NCBI GenBank assembly: GCA_001466705.2
Contig: LATX02000178.1
Span: forward strand, 434,001-498,000
Direction of reading: 5' to 3'
Source: Moniliophthora roreri
Lineage: Eukaryota; Basidiomycota; Agaricomycetes; Agaricales; Marasmiaceae
Length of the DNA stretch: 64,000 nucleotides
Below, piece by piece: positions 12,531 through 23,673 of this stretch. Below the pieces are notes generated by a model, which worked only from the letters and a program-made list of their open reading frames with translations, ran no database searches and was not told the origin of the DNA. The number at the start of each line of letters is the position of its first letter. Position 1 is the first letter of the stretch. The position numbers and the translations under genes were made by a program.

Positions 12531-14764
12531 CTATACATGATTCAAGACCTCAATGACCTTCTCGTGGCGAGGTATCATCTTGATACGGAACGGAACAGGA
12601 GAGCGACCTGAAAGCCCATCGTACTCCTCTAGATCGATGGGTTCCCCAGGTATTTGCTCCATCTTGAATGCCCAAAGGAGACGCGCGATTACTGCAATCG
12701 AGCTCGTCAGATGTTTCTAGGAGCCATTCGCTCTCACTTACCCAAGAAGACTTCACGCTCCGCTACCCACATTCCCGGGCAGATACGACGGCTGCTCAAG
12801 ACACATCAATGATGAATAAGTGCGAGTGAAGGTAAAGAGCTCACCCGACGCCAAACATCCAGTGGTCTCTCTCCATGGGGTTTGCGAGATTTGCAGATTC
12901 GGACGACAATGTGGAATCGGAAATATAGCGATCAGGCTTGATGTTCGTTAGTTCATTGTACGGGAACGAGTAATGATATTGCTGACGTTGAAGCGGTATG
13001 GCTCTGGGTGTCTCTGTGGATCATGATGCATGGTATACTGAAGAAGGGTCAGCCTTCCTGCCGGTATCATGAATGATTGAGTCTTACCGTATTCAAGACT
13101 AGGACAGTGTCTTTCGGAATGAATTGTCCGCGGTAGGTGAAATCTTGAGTATTGACATGTGGGGTACCAAGCCAGAACGGATTATGGCACCGTTCTACTT
13201 CCTATGAAGACGTGAGCTTCAGGCTGTATGTTGTGATGACAACTTGCCTTGATGATTGCATGAATGTACGGCAGGTTCTTCTCGTCTTCGACAGTTGGCA
13301 TTCGGCTCCTGCCAACTACACGGTCTAGTTCGTCCTGGGCTTTCTGTTGAATGTCCGGATGCGCGGGAATGAGTGCAGAGAACCATTGCATGATGGATGC
13401 TGTCTACACGCGAGTGTCAATAAGACTATTCACTGATGGGACCCGCGAAACCTACTGTTTCGACACCACCAATCATGAATGCAGAACACAAAATGGCCAT
13501 GTCAAGATCATCTAACTCCTCCGCGCTCTTCTCTTCAACAAGGGTCTTCACTAGGCAGTCGGGAACTTTTTCACCAGATTTCATGCGTGCCTCGATTTCT
13601 TTCACCATGCCGCCGTATGTATCGACGAGATCTTGGTGAAGAGCTTTCCCCCGTCGAATCATGTAATTTAAGGTAGAAAACGTTTGCAACAGCGGTACGA
13701 AGTCAGTCAAATTTGATACAGGCCCTGTGCAGTTCCTGATGTTTTGAAGAAGTCAGCGCATATGCCCTCGGATCACTGACTAGTACGAACATGAATTCTC
13801 TGGAAATTCGTAGTGCCTTGGCAACCAGAGGATGATTGATCGAGTCGGTACGCATGCCGAAAACAACAGTGAGCATATTATTTAGACTGCAGCGACCTGC
13901 GTGGGGCTCTGGATTCTTGGATCAGATCAAAAGGATATCACCGGATGACATCTCCACTCACGAGGGTTGACAGGAAGGGTACCTGCCTTCCCATATTCTA
14001 TCAACTCCTTGATGAGAATGGTAGCTTCATAATCAAGAACATGGGTGTAGCCTTCGACCGCGCGAGCACTTAGTACGGTAGTGGCTAACCGTCGGTGCTT
14101 CCTCCTGTATCGTTGTGAGCAAATACTCTGGTAATTTGAGAGTAACGTACCACCGATCATTATAAGGCTGAGAAGTATTAGCAGTCGAAGAGGTATGTGA
14201 ATGCGTTACAGAAGGCTTACCGTAGCGGTTATCCCCCGACCAGCAAATATCATCTGGGATTTCAAAAACATCTCTTTCCTTGATGAAAAGATAGCGCCGT
14301 TTGTCACCATGAGGTCCTGCGGAAATATGCGATAGTTAAAACGTTCTATAGTCAATGATAACATCTTTTCTGTATACCTTGACAATATGTGGGTCAGAAA
14401 CGATCACAAAAAGTTGGTTTCCCAGCCAAAGTGAGTAGAGGGGACCAAAACGTTTCGCCCAATAGTCGAGCGTGAGCTCAGGATAGTGAGTGAGGAAGGG
14501 GAATGATCCTGTGGCAGGAAATTAGTCAGGGGCATGAATGATAGGCTTCGAATCGAATAGTGACGTACCGACGATTGGTAGGCCGATTGGACCAGGAGGA
14601 ATATAGTTCCCATCGTCATCGCACGGTCTCCCTGGGAACAGGAACCTCTTTGCTGCCTGAGCAAACACATATAGAGATGCGAGGGCAGAGGCAAATATAA
14701 GGGCTCGTTGGGAGATAACACTATGGTCTATGAGAATGGTGGCGAGTAGGGAAGGTGTCAACAT
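12531..14764 (-). CDS. Cytochrome P450, membrane-anchored microsomal type
   Basis: A multi-exon minus-strand gene starting at MLTPSLL (14764) and ending with a TAG at 12531. The N-terminus has a hydrophobic anchor (SQRALIFASALASLYVFAQ) followed by the proline hinge IPPGPIGLPIVG. Further exons give YWAKRFGPLYSLWLGNQLFV, the C-helix NDRWRKHRRL, the I-helix MIGGVETV (normally A/G-G-x-E/D-T), the K-helix ExxR as EVERCHNPFWLGTPH, the IPKDTVLVLNTYTMHHDP region, and the heme loop DHWMFGVG/RRICPGMWVAE split by an intron. The chain finishes RHEKVIEVLNHV. One intron (13202-13247) starts GC rather than GT. The style resembles fungal P450s annotated as O-methylsterigmatocystin-oxidoreductase-like, which oxidise diverse lipophilic compounds. 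No frame break was needed. Substrate unknown; the FAD enzymes and esterase nearby make a shared pathway possible. Confidence 0.87.
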
Positions 14765-16005
14765 GTTCAGCGTATTGAGGAACAGGAGGTCTTTAGGCCT
14801 TTTATACCTGACGAGTCGTCCCCATACCAGTGTAGGAGGCTAGCAGTAGATCTTAGATTCAGGGAACAAGGCTATGGAGATGCGTGTTTTACTGGCGGAG
14901 AACGGAAGCACAGCGGGATAACGGTGAAGATGTTGGGAAGGCGTAGGAGCCGTGCTGAGTTTCGGAACAACCGTAAGTAGAATGACGCGCATAGGAATAC
15001 ATTAACACACCATTATGGGTAGATGTTTGAATCAACATGTCATGGTACTCAGAAAATCAGACGCTCTCAAGAATTGACAGACGCCTCTCATCTCATCAGG
15101 GAGGTCCTGGCAAGTTGAGGCTTGGTGTGCATCTTACCTAGTAGATGCCTGTCAGTGGCAAATACAATCCAAAATGAGGAACAAACGTACAGATCATCCC
15201 GAGCCTTCAGACGTCAGGCTTGCTGACCCGGATAGCCCCGCCAAAAAGCCTATATTCAGGCAGAGATATTTATTCAGCAAAATGGCGAATATAATGCCGG
15301 AGCATTTGGGCGATCTCCTCGAATATCATTAGCGTCTAGCGGACATCTCGGGGGCAGAGGATGAAAAACGAAAATAACGGATAAAGGCATAACTTTTACT
15401 CACAATGCAAAAGGAAACCCCTACTTGTCCGAGTCTCGCTCACGGTTATGGGTAGTTCACAATTGCGTTGCCAATCCAATGAGACCTCAGCCACATTGAC
15501 GGAAAGGCAACGGCCGTCCACACTCCTGCCGCGAGTATAATCACTTTACCGCCGTATAATGGGAACCAGGTAGTTGCTAAGGCTTACCCCGACCAATACA
15601 GTCCGGGCCCTGACAGATGTAATGGGACGTCCAATGGGCAACACCAGAAAGATACAATGGTGATGATGAGCCACATCTGCGCTTAGTGGATTACAATTCA
15701 AAATCAGAAGTGCAGATTATTCAGAGAGTGCTCACTATGATTACATACTTTTTGGCACCACAACCAGACTCCCAGGGAATTTGCGGTGATTATCATGGTC
15801 AGCTGAGCATAAGATCTGAGGAACAATCGTGCTGCCGCATCTAGAAAGCATGTCCTCGGAATACGAGGATATGTCCTGTCTGTAAATGTGATGGTTCCGA
15901 AGTCCGACATGAGCGTTCTATAAACTGCTTTTGCTCAGCCACCATAAGCAAAAAGAAACATAAGTTGAGAGATTACTTACCTTGCAACGTACCTGCCCTC
16001 CCCCC
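14765..16005. other. Intergenic between P450 and HPP genes; possible small membrane-protein gene
   Basis: On the minus strand ~15440-15910 an open frame starts MSDFGTITFTDRTYPRIP and continues with RLFLRSYAQLTMIITANSLG. After a plausible GT-AG intron the text reads MWLIITIVSFWCCPLD, and beyond that a hydrophobic stretch, VIILAAGVWTAVAFPSMWL, in a frame I could not join cleanly. It could be a small two- or three-helix membrane protein or a chance run. The rest is probably promoter DNA for both flanking genes. Confidence 0.25.
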
Positions 16006-16842
16006 ATGATTGGTCAAAAACACCGCCCAATCCTTTCCCGCCTTCCATCATGGTTGAGCCATTGGTTTGGATACAGGTCAACGCCTACTCCGAGACGAGC
16101 AGATTATGTCATCTGGCTATGGTCATTTATTGGCGCATTTTGTGGCATATCTATCATACAAGCGGTTTTCGGTCAAGCTCGATACTTTATCGATAGAGGC
16201 GTACCTTCTATTGTGGCGAGCTATGTGAGTGGCATATCCAATCATCCCCGGTCTTTCACCAACGTCTCGAGGTTTGTAGGGCGCTTCTGCTGTCTTGATC
16301 TATGGTGCGATCGAAGCACCCCTTGCTCAGCCCCGAGCACTAATCGGAGGGCACTTTATTGGTGCTCTGATCGGAGTTTGCATAACCAAGCTCTTTCGCC
16401 TGTTACCAACTGAAGAGAGGTATCTCGAGCTTGAATGGCTAGCCGGCTCGCTAGCATGCGCAACGTCGGTCGTGGCCATGCAAATCACAGCAACCACGCA
16501 TCCGCCCGCAGGTAAGTTACTGTTGAAGATTATATGCTTCGTTTCTTAATAAACGGATCCTCAGGTGCAACAGCCCTACTAGCGGCAGTCAATAATGATA
16601 TAAGAGACATTGGCTGGTATTACTTGCCAGTTGTGTTACTGACGTCTGTCCTAGCTCTCGCAGTTGCGCTAATCCTGAACAATATCCAGAGACGTTATCC
16701 TGTCTTTTGGTTGGAGCCAGCTAAACCAGCATCGGTAGACCGTCCTCCGAATCCAGAAACTCCGCCAAATTCCTCTGGATCGTCAATGACGGAGGTCGCT
16801 AGGGAGCACAACAAAGCAGAGAATGAGGGTTCAGCGGTGTAG
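16006..16842 (+). CDS. HPP-family integral membrane protein
   Basis: Three exons, 16006-16224, 16280-16511 and 16565-16842, encode 242 residues. Helix 1 is YVIWLWSFIGAFCGISIIQ. After the first intron comes the family signature GASAVLIYGAIEAPLAQPR followed by GGHFIGALIGVCI, then ACATSVVAMQITATTHPPAG, which is the HPP motif itself, GATALLAAV across the second intron, and a last helix, LPVVLLTSVLALAVALIL. HPP proteins have four or five membrane helices; plant and cyanobacterial members transport nitrite in plastids, and fungal members are largely uncharacterised. The C-terminal 45 residues are polar and rich in Pro and Ser. The ATG at 16006 was preferred because it is the first ATG in frame; the frame is also open upstream. 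No defect seen. Confidence 0.88.
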
Positions 16843-19380
16843 TTTCAACATATGCTTACATATAGACATGTCAGACGTAAACTTTATCGTGTAACATCAC
16901 TTTACCTGCAAAGCATTATGGATCCCCCGTGAATCGTCATGAAAGGACTTAAGGAAGATGCGTTAGAGATATAGCGGTGGCTATGACTGTGAATTGCGAC
17001 CTAAGCTGAAGCTATTATGGGAGGGAGTATGCAACAAAGGAGTAATGACGTACTATCCCATAAGTTCCGGAGTCGTCATGTTTTCAATGTCCCGTTCCGT
17101 ATCATGATATCTGGAGGTGAGTGTTCAGTGCAGTCTATTGATACAGTACAATGGACAGCTTACTGACAGAAGTTGTGACGCAGCTGCGGCATACTTTGAA
17201 GTTTAGATTCAAAACGTGTCAAGATTGACAGGAGTGATCAGCTTGAATATGGTAGCGGTGAGACAGGTATCACAAACGCGGGTTGAGATGAATAAAGATT
17301 CGAATTGGGTGAGCTTTACGTATTACTACATGATCTTGGACGTGACAACCCTGCGTAGCACTGCAACATGTGAGATCCGGCTAGACAGGCAGACGCTACC
17401 CATAGCCTACACCGTAGGCTGTCGCAGGTTTAACACATTGACAGTGATGCTGCCCCACTAGCCAGCCCGAAGTTGGACAGATGAAGAATTGAGTCAGCGC
17501 ATGTTCCGACTATCTAGGTAGACGCGAGTCATAGTTGGTACGAGTCATTGAACCGGGAGCGTTAAGAGGGGTCTCGGAGTTTGGTTGAGAGATGGGGAAG
17601 CAACGTTGATCGAGCTGATGCTCCACTCGATGCCTGATATTCTTTCCCGAGACACCTCTACAGAGAGCTAGAGACGACATAGCGTGCGGAGCAGATCTTG
17701 ATCCTGCTTTCGTACAGCCAACAACGTCAACTAATCGATTTCCACGACGCTGCCTACACTCCCATGGTAGTTGGATATTCTTCATCAACCCACAGGAACC
17801 ATCACTGACCATATGAGGGGTAGAGCGCCAAGAGAAGAATCACAGCGGGATGTGAGGTGTCTGGGGAAGCGGGGTAGCTTTGATAAATTGAATACGGTGA
17901 TAATGGGGAGGAAATTGAGGCAGGACGATACTGGAGTCCGTTATGACAGCAAGTATATTCGGTGTTCCAGCGGGGCCTGTAGACTGACATGAGCTAAAGA
18001 GTCAAAGAAAACAAGAGACGTTAGGGTACGCACGATGTGAAGTTGACGAACTACTCGACCTGACCATAGTTGTGCTTGGAAAGAACACCAACACTAAAAC
18101 GCCTCACGTTCCTGTGCATCGCCAGCCACAGAACTTGCCGTGAAGGCCAACATGACGTCTATCTCATGGTACGATGCGATAAGGTTGGTCTAAACGCCGT
18201 TTGTAGAGCTCTCCTGCCTCGGCGTAACTTTTGAGCAGCTTGATTGACGAATTACTCGAAGAGCGAGTCGTATTCCGGGAGTGCCACAACGAAAGAGGTA
18301 GTAAATTGTGTATTTCGGGGGCTTTGAGGGTATAGTGTCCAACATGCTGTGAGGAGCAATGGGTAGCGGGGCGGTGCCGAATGATGGGATATAGATGTCT
18401 TCAGTATTCATGGGAGGCGATGAGGGTGGGTTTTGCGAGCCGATACTCCATTCTATAGGACAAACAGGACACTCGTATTGCTGTCGATGCGATGTGAGCT
18501 TGGAGACGCGAGGGGATTAGGTGCAGCACTCATCATGTGCCATTGGATCGATCATCATGTCTTTGAGTGTCATCGTCCTCTGTCGTACCCTCACACTCCA
18601 AAACCTCATGATGTTCGACACTCCGAGCAGCTTCTCATTCACCAAAATGCCTCCAATATCGCTCCCTGAGCCATCTGAGGACGTAACCGACCTTTCGCAT
18701 GCTGGTCAATAACGATGAAATGGTTTTGGAGAGCACTGTTCCCCTCCCATCCTATGCTAACCAACACCGTCTTCTATCCCAGCTCTATTGCGAAAACCCA
18801 TCCACACAACGTCTTCGGGCAGAAGGAAGCTATTATCGAGGTTGATATACCTCGATGAGCGAACGAGGCTGGCGGCATGGAAGGTCTTTCGACAGACCGA
18901 CACAGCAATTCCGATGCCTTGAGTTCTATGCTGCGAGTCATCCGTGGATCTTGATCTGGCAATTCGGAGCCCATACTCGGCGTCGCAAACTGGTAGACAT
19001 CGACGAGCCACGACTACTTTATCCCCCAATATCTCGCCTTCCAGTAGAATCATGGTGCCCAAGCCTAATGTCGTCCTTCACGCGCTGTTCCGTGACCTAT
19101 TCCAGGCCTGCTGCGGCGGTGGAAAGCGTTGAGTGAGCACAGCGGCTGCCATGTCACATCGGAAGGTGGTGACGTCATCAAAGGCGAGGAGAGGAGAAAT
19201 ATCGAAAGGCGTAGGTGTGAACAATCTGGTGGGTGCTCTGCAAGTGCGGATCTGAGATTAGAGGGAGAAATAGGCGTCGAGGGAGTCGTAGTGGTGCCGG
19301 TAGATCAGGATGGAGGAAGACAGCCCACAGAGTACCGTCTGAAAACCGGTATCAATGATTGTCTTGGGATAAGTAGCGCT
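16843..19380. other. Gene-poor stretch, no supported gene
   Basis: About 2.5 kb in which all open frames are short and overlap on both strands. The best is 18757-19062 (-), 101 codons, with no motif I recognise. No LTR, tandem repeat or RNA gene was seen. Confidence 0.35.
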
Positions 19381-19385
19381 CATTA

Positions 19386-20060
19386 ACTTGGGGTTTAGAG
19401 CATCCGAATTGTGACTGTGCGCTGCCGATTTGAGAAGGATGTCATCTAGGGAGGCCGGTCTAGGAGGAACAGGTATTGATCTATGTGGACAGCTGTAAGT
19501 AATTTTGGAGAAGTGTGGGATAATATTTGATACCAGATAACCGCTCATTCAATACTGTAGCATCGTGAAAGAGGCTAGAACATTTGGCGGCACGTATTTG
19601 TAGTCGTGTTGGGTTAACCAAGGGTGGAGCAATAGATTCTTCCATGCAATGGCCTGACGAATACACTGCAAGGAGGCTGATTAATTCTGAGTAAACGGCA
19701 CGAGGCACTGAACTTACTCAAGGCGTCCAAAATCCACATCATCTAACCCTATCTTCAGTCCCGTCGTCGTAAGAAGAAGCCAGTGACATGATGATACCTG
19801 TCGAGATTTCGAGTCGTTCGTCACCAGAGTCTTTCTGATAGCTCCATCCTCCTTTTGAGAGACAATCAAGTTTTTCACAGCATCTAGGAACCGAACAAAA
19901 AAAATGGTCAGGAATGACTTTGGTTTCGACGTTTTGGAGACGAATAGCCTACGAGGGTATCCTATAATTTGGCAAATTTCTGTTCCAATATCGTAAGAGT
20001 GGTCCCGTCCGATATCAAAGGTGAGCGAGGCGGGTATCGTGATGGGGAAGGAAAAGTTTG
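19386..20060 (-). CDS. Possible multi-exon gene of unknown function
   Basis: The minus strand stays open for about 110 codons between ~20050 and 19718, with protein-like text such as GTEICQIIGYPRRLFVSKTS, SFLTIFFVRFLDAVKNLIVS and KIGLDDVDFGRL. A gtaagt donor follows at ~19715 and a cag acceptor at ~19667. The next block reads AWKNLLLHPWLTQHDYKYVP, and then a Pro-rich run, SIPVPPRPASLDDI. The codon-phase join across this intron did not work cleanly, so the structure is uncertain or the gene is damaged. The HPWL text faintly recalls the end of a protein-kinase domain, but no catalytic motif was found. This is a tentative call based on length of open frame and residue composition only. Confidence 0.28.
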
Positions 20061-21022
20061 CTCGTCACTGTCAGTGACATCGAGCACGTGTTTGGCATTA
20101 GAGCTCAAGCCAAACATGCGGTAATTCCGTGGCCAGGTACCCGATATCAGTCGAGCGTCAGGTAACTTCGCAATAAAATATCAGGTACAAGTAATGATAC
20201 TGCTTCTCGTCAACCGATACGGATTTCCAATCAGCGTCGAGGCAAGCAAATTCCACATGATTAACGGCCCATGGGGCCTTATCTAACCCGGTGTGTTTTG
20301 TCACAAATGACCGGGTGTGACTTGGCGGGAGACCAGTGTGAAAGAATTCCAGTTGAAAACAGTAAATATTGCTGAGAAGAAATCCTAGCTTTTCGAGATA
20401 GAGTGAATTAGCGAGTCACGCGGAAAAAAGATGATAAGATGCGGAAGGCACAGAAGGTGAGAGATATTGGTTGCACGGCTGTAGGGAACAAAAGCGAGGG
20501 TCGCTGATTGCCCAAAACTAGCCGCTGCCTTGTTCAAAAATGATCAAGATAGAGAACGATTTACGCATCTGAAGCTAACTGTTAGCCGGCGGACAGAGTG
20601 CGCTACCCTGGTGTTATTCTGCAAAAAAACAACGCACCGAACCACCTTCCGCGATACAAATTATTGGTTGCTCGAAACCGAAGATAGTGAACGGGACGTC
20701 GTTGTCGTAAGGTTGGTGTTCTGAAGAATATTGACCCACGCTTCAACTAGAAGGCATTTTATCATTGTGACTCGGAGTCTGCTGGACCAGCATTGAATAA
20801 TAGACTCCTCACCTTGTCTTTCCACGTATTGAAATGTTTAGTAAATCAAGCCGCCTGGCTTGCCTTCACATGTGTGGGACCTAGATTGAACATTCCACTA
20901 GGAATCACGAAGGTTAGAAGGCTGTAGGACTATGCACTAACAGATTTGATAGCATAAAATGCAGACAAATCATCCCCCTGTACGGTTATTATTAGGTTTT
21001 ATGGAAAAAAGAGACGACCAAA
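20061..21022. other. Intergenic, nothing recognised
   Basis: About 960 bp to the left edge of the solo LTR. Minus-strand text near 20200 (HVEFACLDADWKSVSVDE) is protein-like and may be an upstream exon of the tentative gene to the left. Confidence 0.3.
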
Positions 21023-21538
21023 TGTTGAGACAGAACGGAGACGTAAAGCGCAGTGGAGTGTGCTCAACTCACATTTGTACGAGAACTTGTTATAACCTTG
21101 AGGGTTGTAGAGTTGCGATGTGCAGAGTAGTCAATGTAAATTGAACTGAGGAATGTAGCTACATACATGCTTGCTTTTATACTACTCTAAAGGATAAGTT
21201 CCGTAGATAAACGGAGAAACCTAGTAAGCTATGGATGTAAGCTACTGAATACTTGTGAGACGAAGTATCCAAGAATAATGTGTCTTGGAGAGACACAATA
21301 CAATCGTCTGACAGCGGAAGGAACTATACATGAGTTCTACATGTGTTCTACTGTATTGTGCATGAGGCTACAATACTCCTACTGGACGAGGGAGCACTCC
21401 TATGACTGTAGTGCAAGCTCCGGAGAAGCTCAGGAACGTACTTTGTAAGTTCCGTAGTTGATCACATACGCAAGTAATACAATAACTAGTGTTCCTAATG
21501 TACCTAGTTTAGTATAGTACAGGTACTGTGCTTCAACA
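21023..21538. mobile_element. Solo LTR of the copia family
   Basis: This 516-bp block begins TGTTGAGACAG and ends GTGCTTCAACA, so its termini form the inverted repeat TGTTGA/TCAACA. It is nearly identical to the LTRs at 35790-36305 and 39376-39892. Neither the primer-binding site nor the polypurine tract flanks it, so it is a solo LTR left by LTR-LTR recombination. The five bases on each side (CCAAA and TGGAA) are not a direct repeat, so the usual target duplication is missing. It interrupts the small gene that begins at 21924. Confidence 0.85.
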
Positions 21539-21924
21539 TGGAAGATGGGCTGGAGAAAGATTTGTGCGACAGACGTACTAAATCCAAGGGTGAGATTAGA
21601 CTCGGTACTCGGCAGTAGTGAGACTCACGAGATGTCACCCTCACCAGAAGGTGTAATTACTGGGAGTTTCTGGTAGAGATCATTTTTTTCAAAGCCAACC
21701 AGATGCTCATGAACAGTGGTATCTTCCTGGATGAGATCCTGGAAAGCGAGGAGTTTTTTGTTAGGAAAGTCTTCTTTTAATGTCTTTAGAAAAACGTTGC
21801 TGAGCCCGGAATCGCCTGCCCATATTTTCGTTGTCCCCTCTTTTCGTTCTGCCGGAGGGGAGACATTTGTTGGAGGCCTGTCAAAACTGGGAACATCAGA
21901 CGACAGAAAATCGTAAAGCGACAT
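21539..21924 (-). pseudogene. Unknown gene, 5' part, cut by the solo LTR
   Basis: Exon 1 (21924-21629) starts MSLYDFLSSDVPSFDRPP and ends GEGDIS; a 51-nt GT-AG intron (21628-21578) leads to exon 2, STSVAQIFLQPIF, which runs straight into the LTR at 21538. The splice phases agree and both exons are open, so this was a real gene. It is polar and has no motif I can name. The continuation beyond the LTR was not recognised, so the gene is either truncated or its other half lies elsewhere. Function unknown. Confidence 0.5.
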
Positions 21925-21969
21925 GATGTAGAAGACGAGTTCAGGCTGTGGGGTAGTTGTAGGGTGTCA

Positions 21970-22267
21970 GTTAAGACGGGAAATAGACATCAGCGAAATG
22001 GACACCTAAATATATTGGAATAAAATGAGTGAAATACGTTATAATGGCCAAAATACATTATAATCATTACGGTGTATTTTAATGTAATATAATTGTTGTT
22101 CCTTTATTTTAATGGATTAAAATGAACCAAAATGGTTATAATGTATTCTGGCTATTATAATGTATTTCGGCTATTATAATGTATTATGGCTATTATAATG
22201 TATTCTGGCTATTATAATGTATTTTGGCCATTATAATGTATTTCGGCCATTATAATGTATTTCGCCA
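21970..22267. repeat. AT-rich palindromic tandem repeat
   Basis: Seven tandem copies of a 19-bp unit of the form TTATAATGTATTNNGGCYA occupy 22136-22267. An inverted copy of the same unit sits at 22031-22064, so the block can fold into a hairpin. Short inverted GTGTC/GACAC words lie at ~21965 and ~22003. The block may be the end of a non-autonomous DNA transposon or a MITE-like element, but no target duplication was found. Confidence 0.6.
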
Positions 22268-22633
22268 TCAAGGATCCCAGTGACCCTGTCACCAGACCCG
22301 GCCACATCACATTCAGACATATATAGAAACCAGTTAACACATTGAATAATCTTGATCATACTACAAACATGATTGTACATCCATCCTATATGTATCCCGC
22401 ATTATTACCAGTCCGGTATCCCTCTACAAGTAGCAATACAGCAAACTCTAAACACGAATACGTAGCATAAGAGTCCAAACACAAGTACGCAGCATAAGGG
22501 TCCAAATACAAGTAGTATTATAGCAGAAGTCCAAAAACGAATAAGCTGAACGAAAAAGTCCATGACAATCCTATAAGCTGGGGATTAATCAGCTTGAATA
22601 TCAAACGAAGTAAAGTCAGAAAACTCGCTTTAG
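22268..22633. other. Intergenic, short direct repeats
   Basis: AT-rich DNA. A short imperfect direct repeat (GTCCAAACACAAGTACGCAG and relatives) occurs around 22450-22520. No gene seen. Confidence 0.35.
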
Positions 22634-23628
22634 TTATTCTTCGTCGTCTGGAGAATTGTAGACTTCCCACTGTGGCGTTGGTAAGTATCCACCCTCGTCG
22701 TCGTCTTCTCCACCCTCGTCGTTGTCTTCTCCACCCTCGTCGTTGTCTTCTCCACCCTCGTCGTTGTCTTCTCCACCCTTGTCGTCGTCTTCTCCACCCT
22801 CGTCGTCATCTTCTCCACCCTCGTCGTCGTCTTCTCCACCCTCGTCGTCGTCTTCTCCACCCTCGTCGTCGTCTTCTCCCCCCTCGTCGTCGTCTTCTCC
22901 ACCCTCGTCGTCGTCTTCTCCACCCTCGTCGTCGTCGCCTCCACCCAACTCATCGTCTCCACCCTCAAAGTTTGGATTATCAGAAAAAGAAGGCGAGAGC
23001 CTACTCGTAGCACGACGCCTCGGGGGAACGTTCGAACCATTGCTGGCTCTTGGTCTCTCCTTGGGATTGTTGGCAGCATCATTTGACGTGGCCGCTTCTG
23101 ACTCTTTCTGCTTCCTCTTCTCTGCTGCTCGCTCAAGTCTCTTCTGTTTCATCTTGCTTACACCGCTTTCTTCGCGTGGATCCTCACGAGTTTTCGCTGC
23201 TTGTCCAAGACCAGCCTCCGATCCGTATACCCTTCTAAAATGAAGTGTTAGCGACCAAGTCGTGTAACCACTATGAGAAGACTTGCTTGTTGAAATTGCC
23301 AATGACGACGGTCCGCCAATCCCCTTCATCTTTCAAATCATTGATATCCTCGTCTTCTTCAATCTTGAAGCCGTCGATAACGTTATAATAGAAACTTCTC
23401 AAGTCGAAGTTGCCGTCTACTTGAATCCACCCTACTTCCTTGCACAAGGCGAGGTAAACCTAGACACAAATGAATAAGGGCTCATGTAGTAGATCGCCAC
23501 GTACTAGTACTTCGCAATATGCGATAACCTGGGGGTTTGTTTTCAGCTCAAGGATGCGAGCGACGCACCAGCCTCGTGGGGCGGGGGGTTCGACCATCAC
23601 TGACTTTTTTCCTGTGAAAAGGCACCTT
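22634..23628 (-). CDS. Unknown protein with acidic (GGEDDDE)n tail, copy 1 (5' end lost at gap)
   Basis: Three exons can be read on the minus strand. The most upstream gives PPAPRGWCVARILELKTNPQ and ends at a GTACGT donor near 23505. The middle one reads YLALCKEVGWIQVDGNFDLR ... YYNVIDGFKIEEDEDIND ... GDWRTVVIGNFNK. The last begins RVYGSEAGLGQAAKTRED after a GC-AG intron (23286-23236). The C-terminus is basic (KMKQKRLERAAEKRKQKESE), then carries about twelve 7-residue acidic repeats, and ends YLPTPQWEVYNSPDDEE at 22634. The charge pattern, a basic coiled stretch plus an acidic tail, suggests a nuclear or chromatin-associated protein, but no domain is recognised. The first exon continues into the N at 23629, so the start is not in this copy. 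A second copy follows at once. Confidence 0.6.
22689..22945. repeat. 21-bp coding minisatellite, about 12 units
   Basis: Direct repeats of a 21-bp unit (plus strand CCACCCTCGTCGTCGTCTTCT) encode GGEDDDE on the minus strand. Units differ by single transitions (GTCGTC/GTTGTC/GTCATC), giving EDND and DDDK variants. All units keep frame. Confidence 0.9.
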
Positions 23629-23673
23629 NCAGCTTGAATATCAAACGAAGTAAAGTCAGAAAACTCGCTTTAG

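Noticed and set aside
22594..23243. Long plus-strand frames over the minisatellite (Ser/Pro- or Arg/Leu/His-rich)
   Set aside because: They are shadows of the 21-bp repeat, whose length is a multiple of three and so keeps several frames open. The minus-strand frame fits splice sites and ordinary protein text on both sides.
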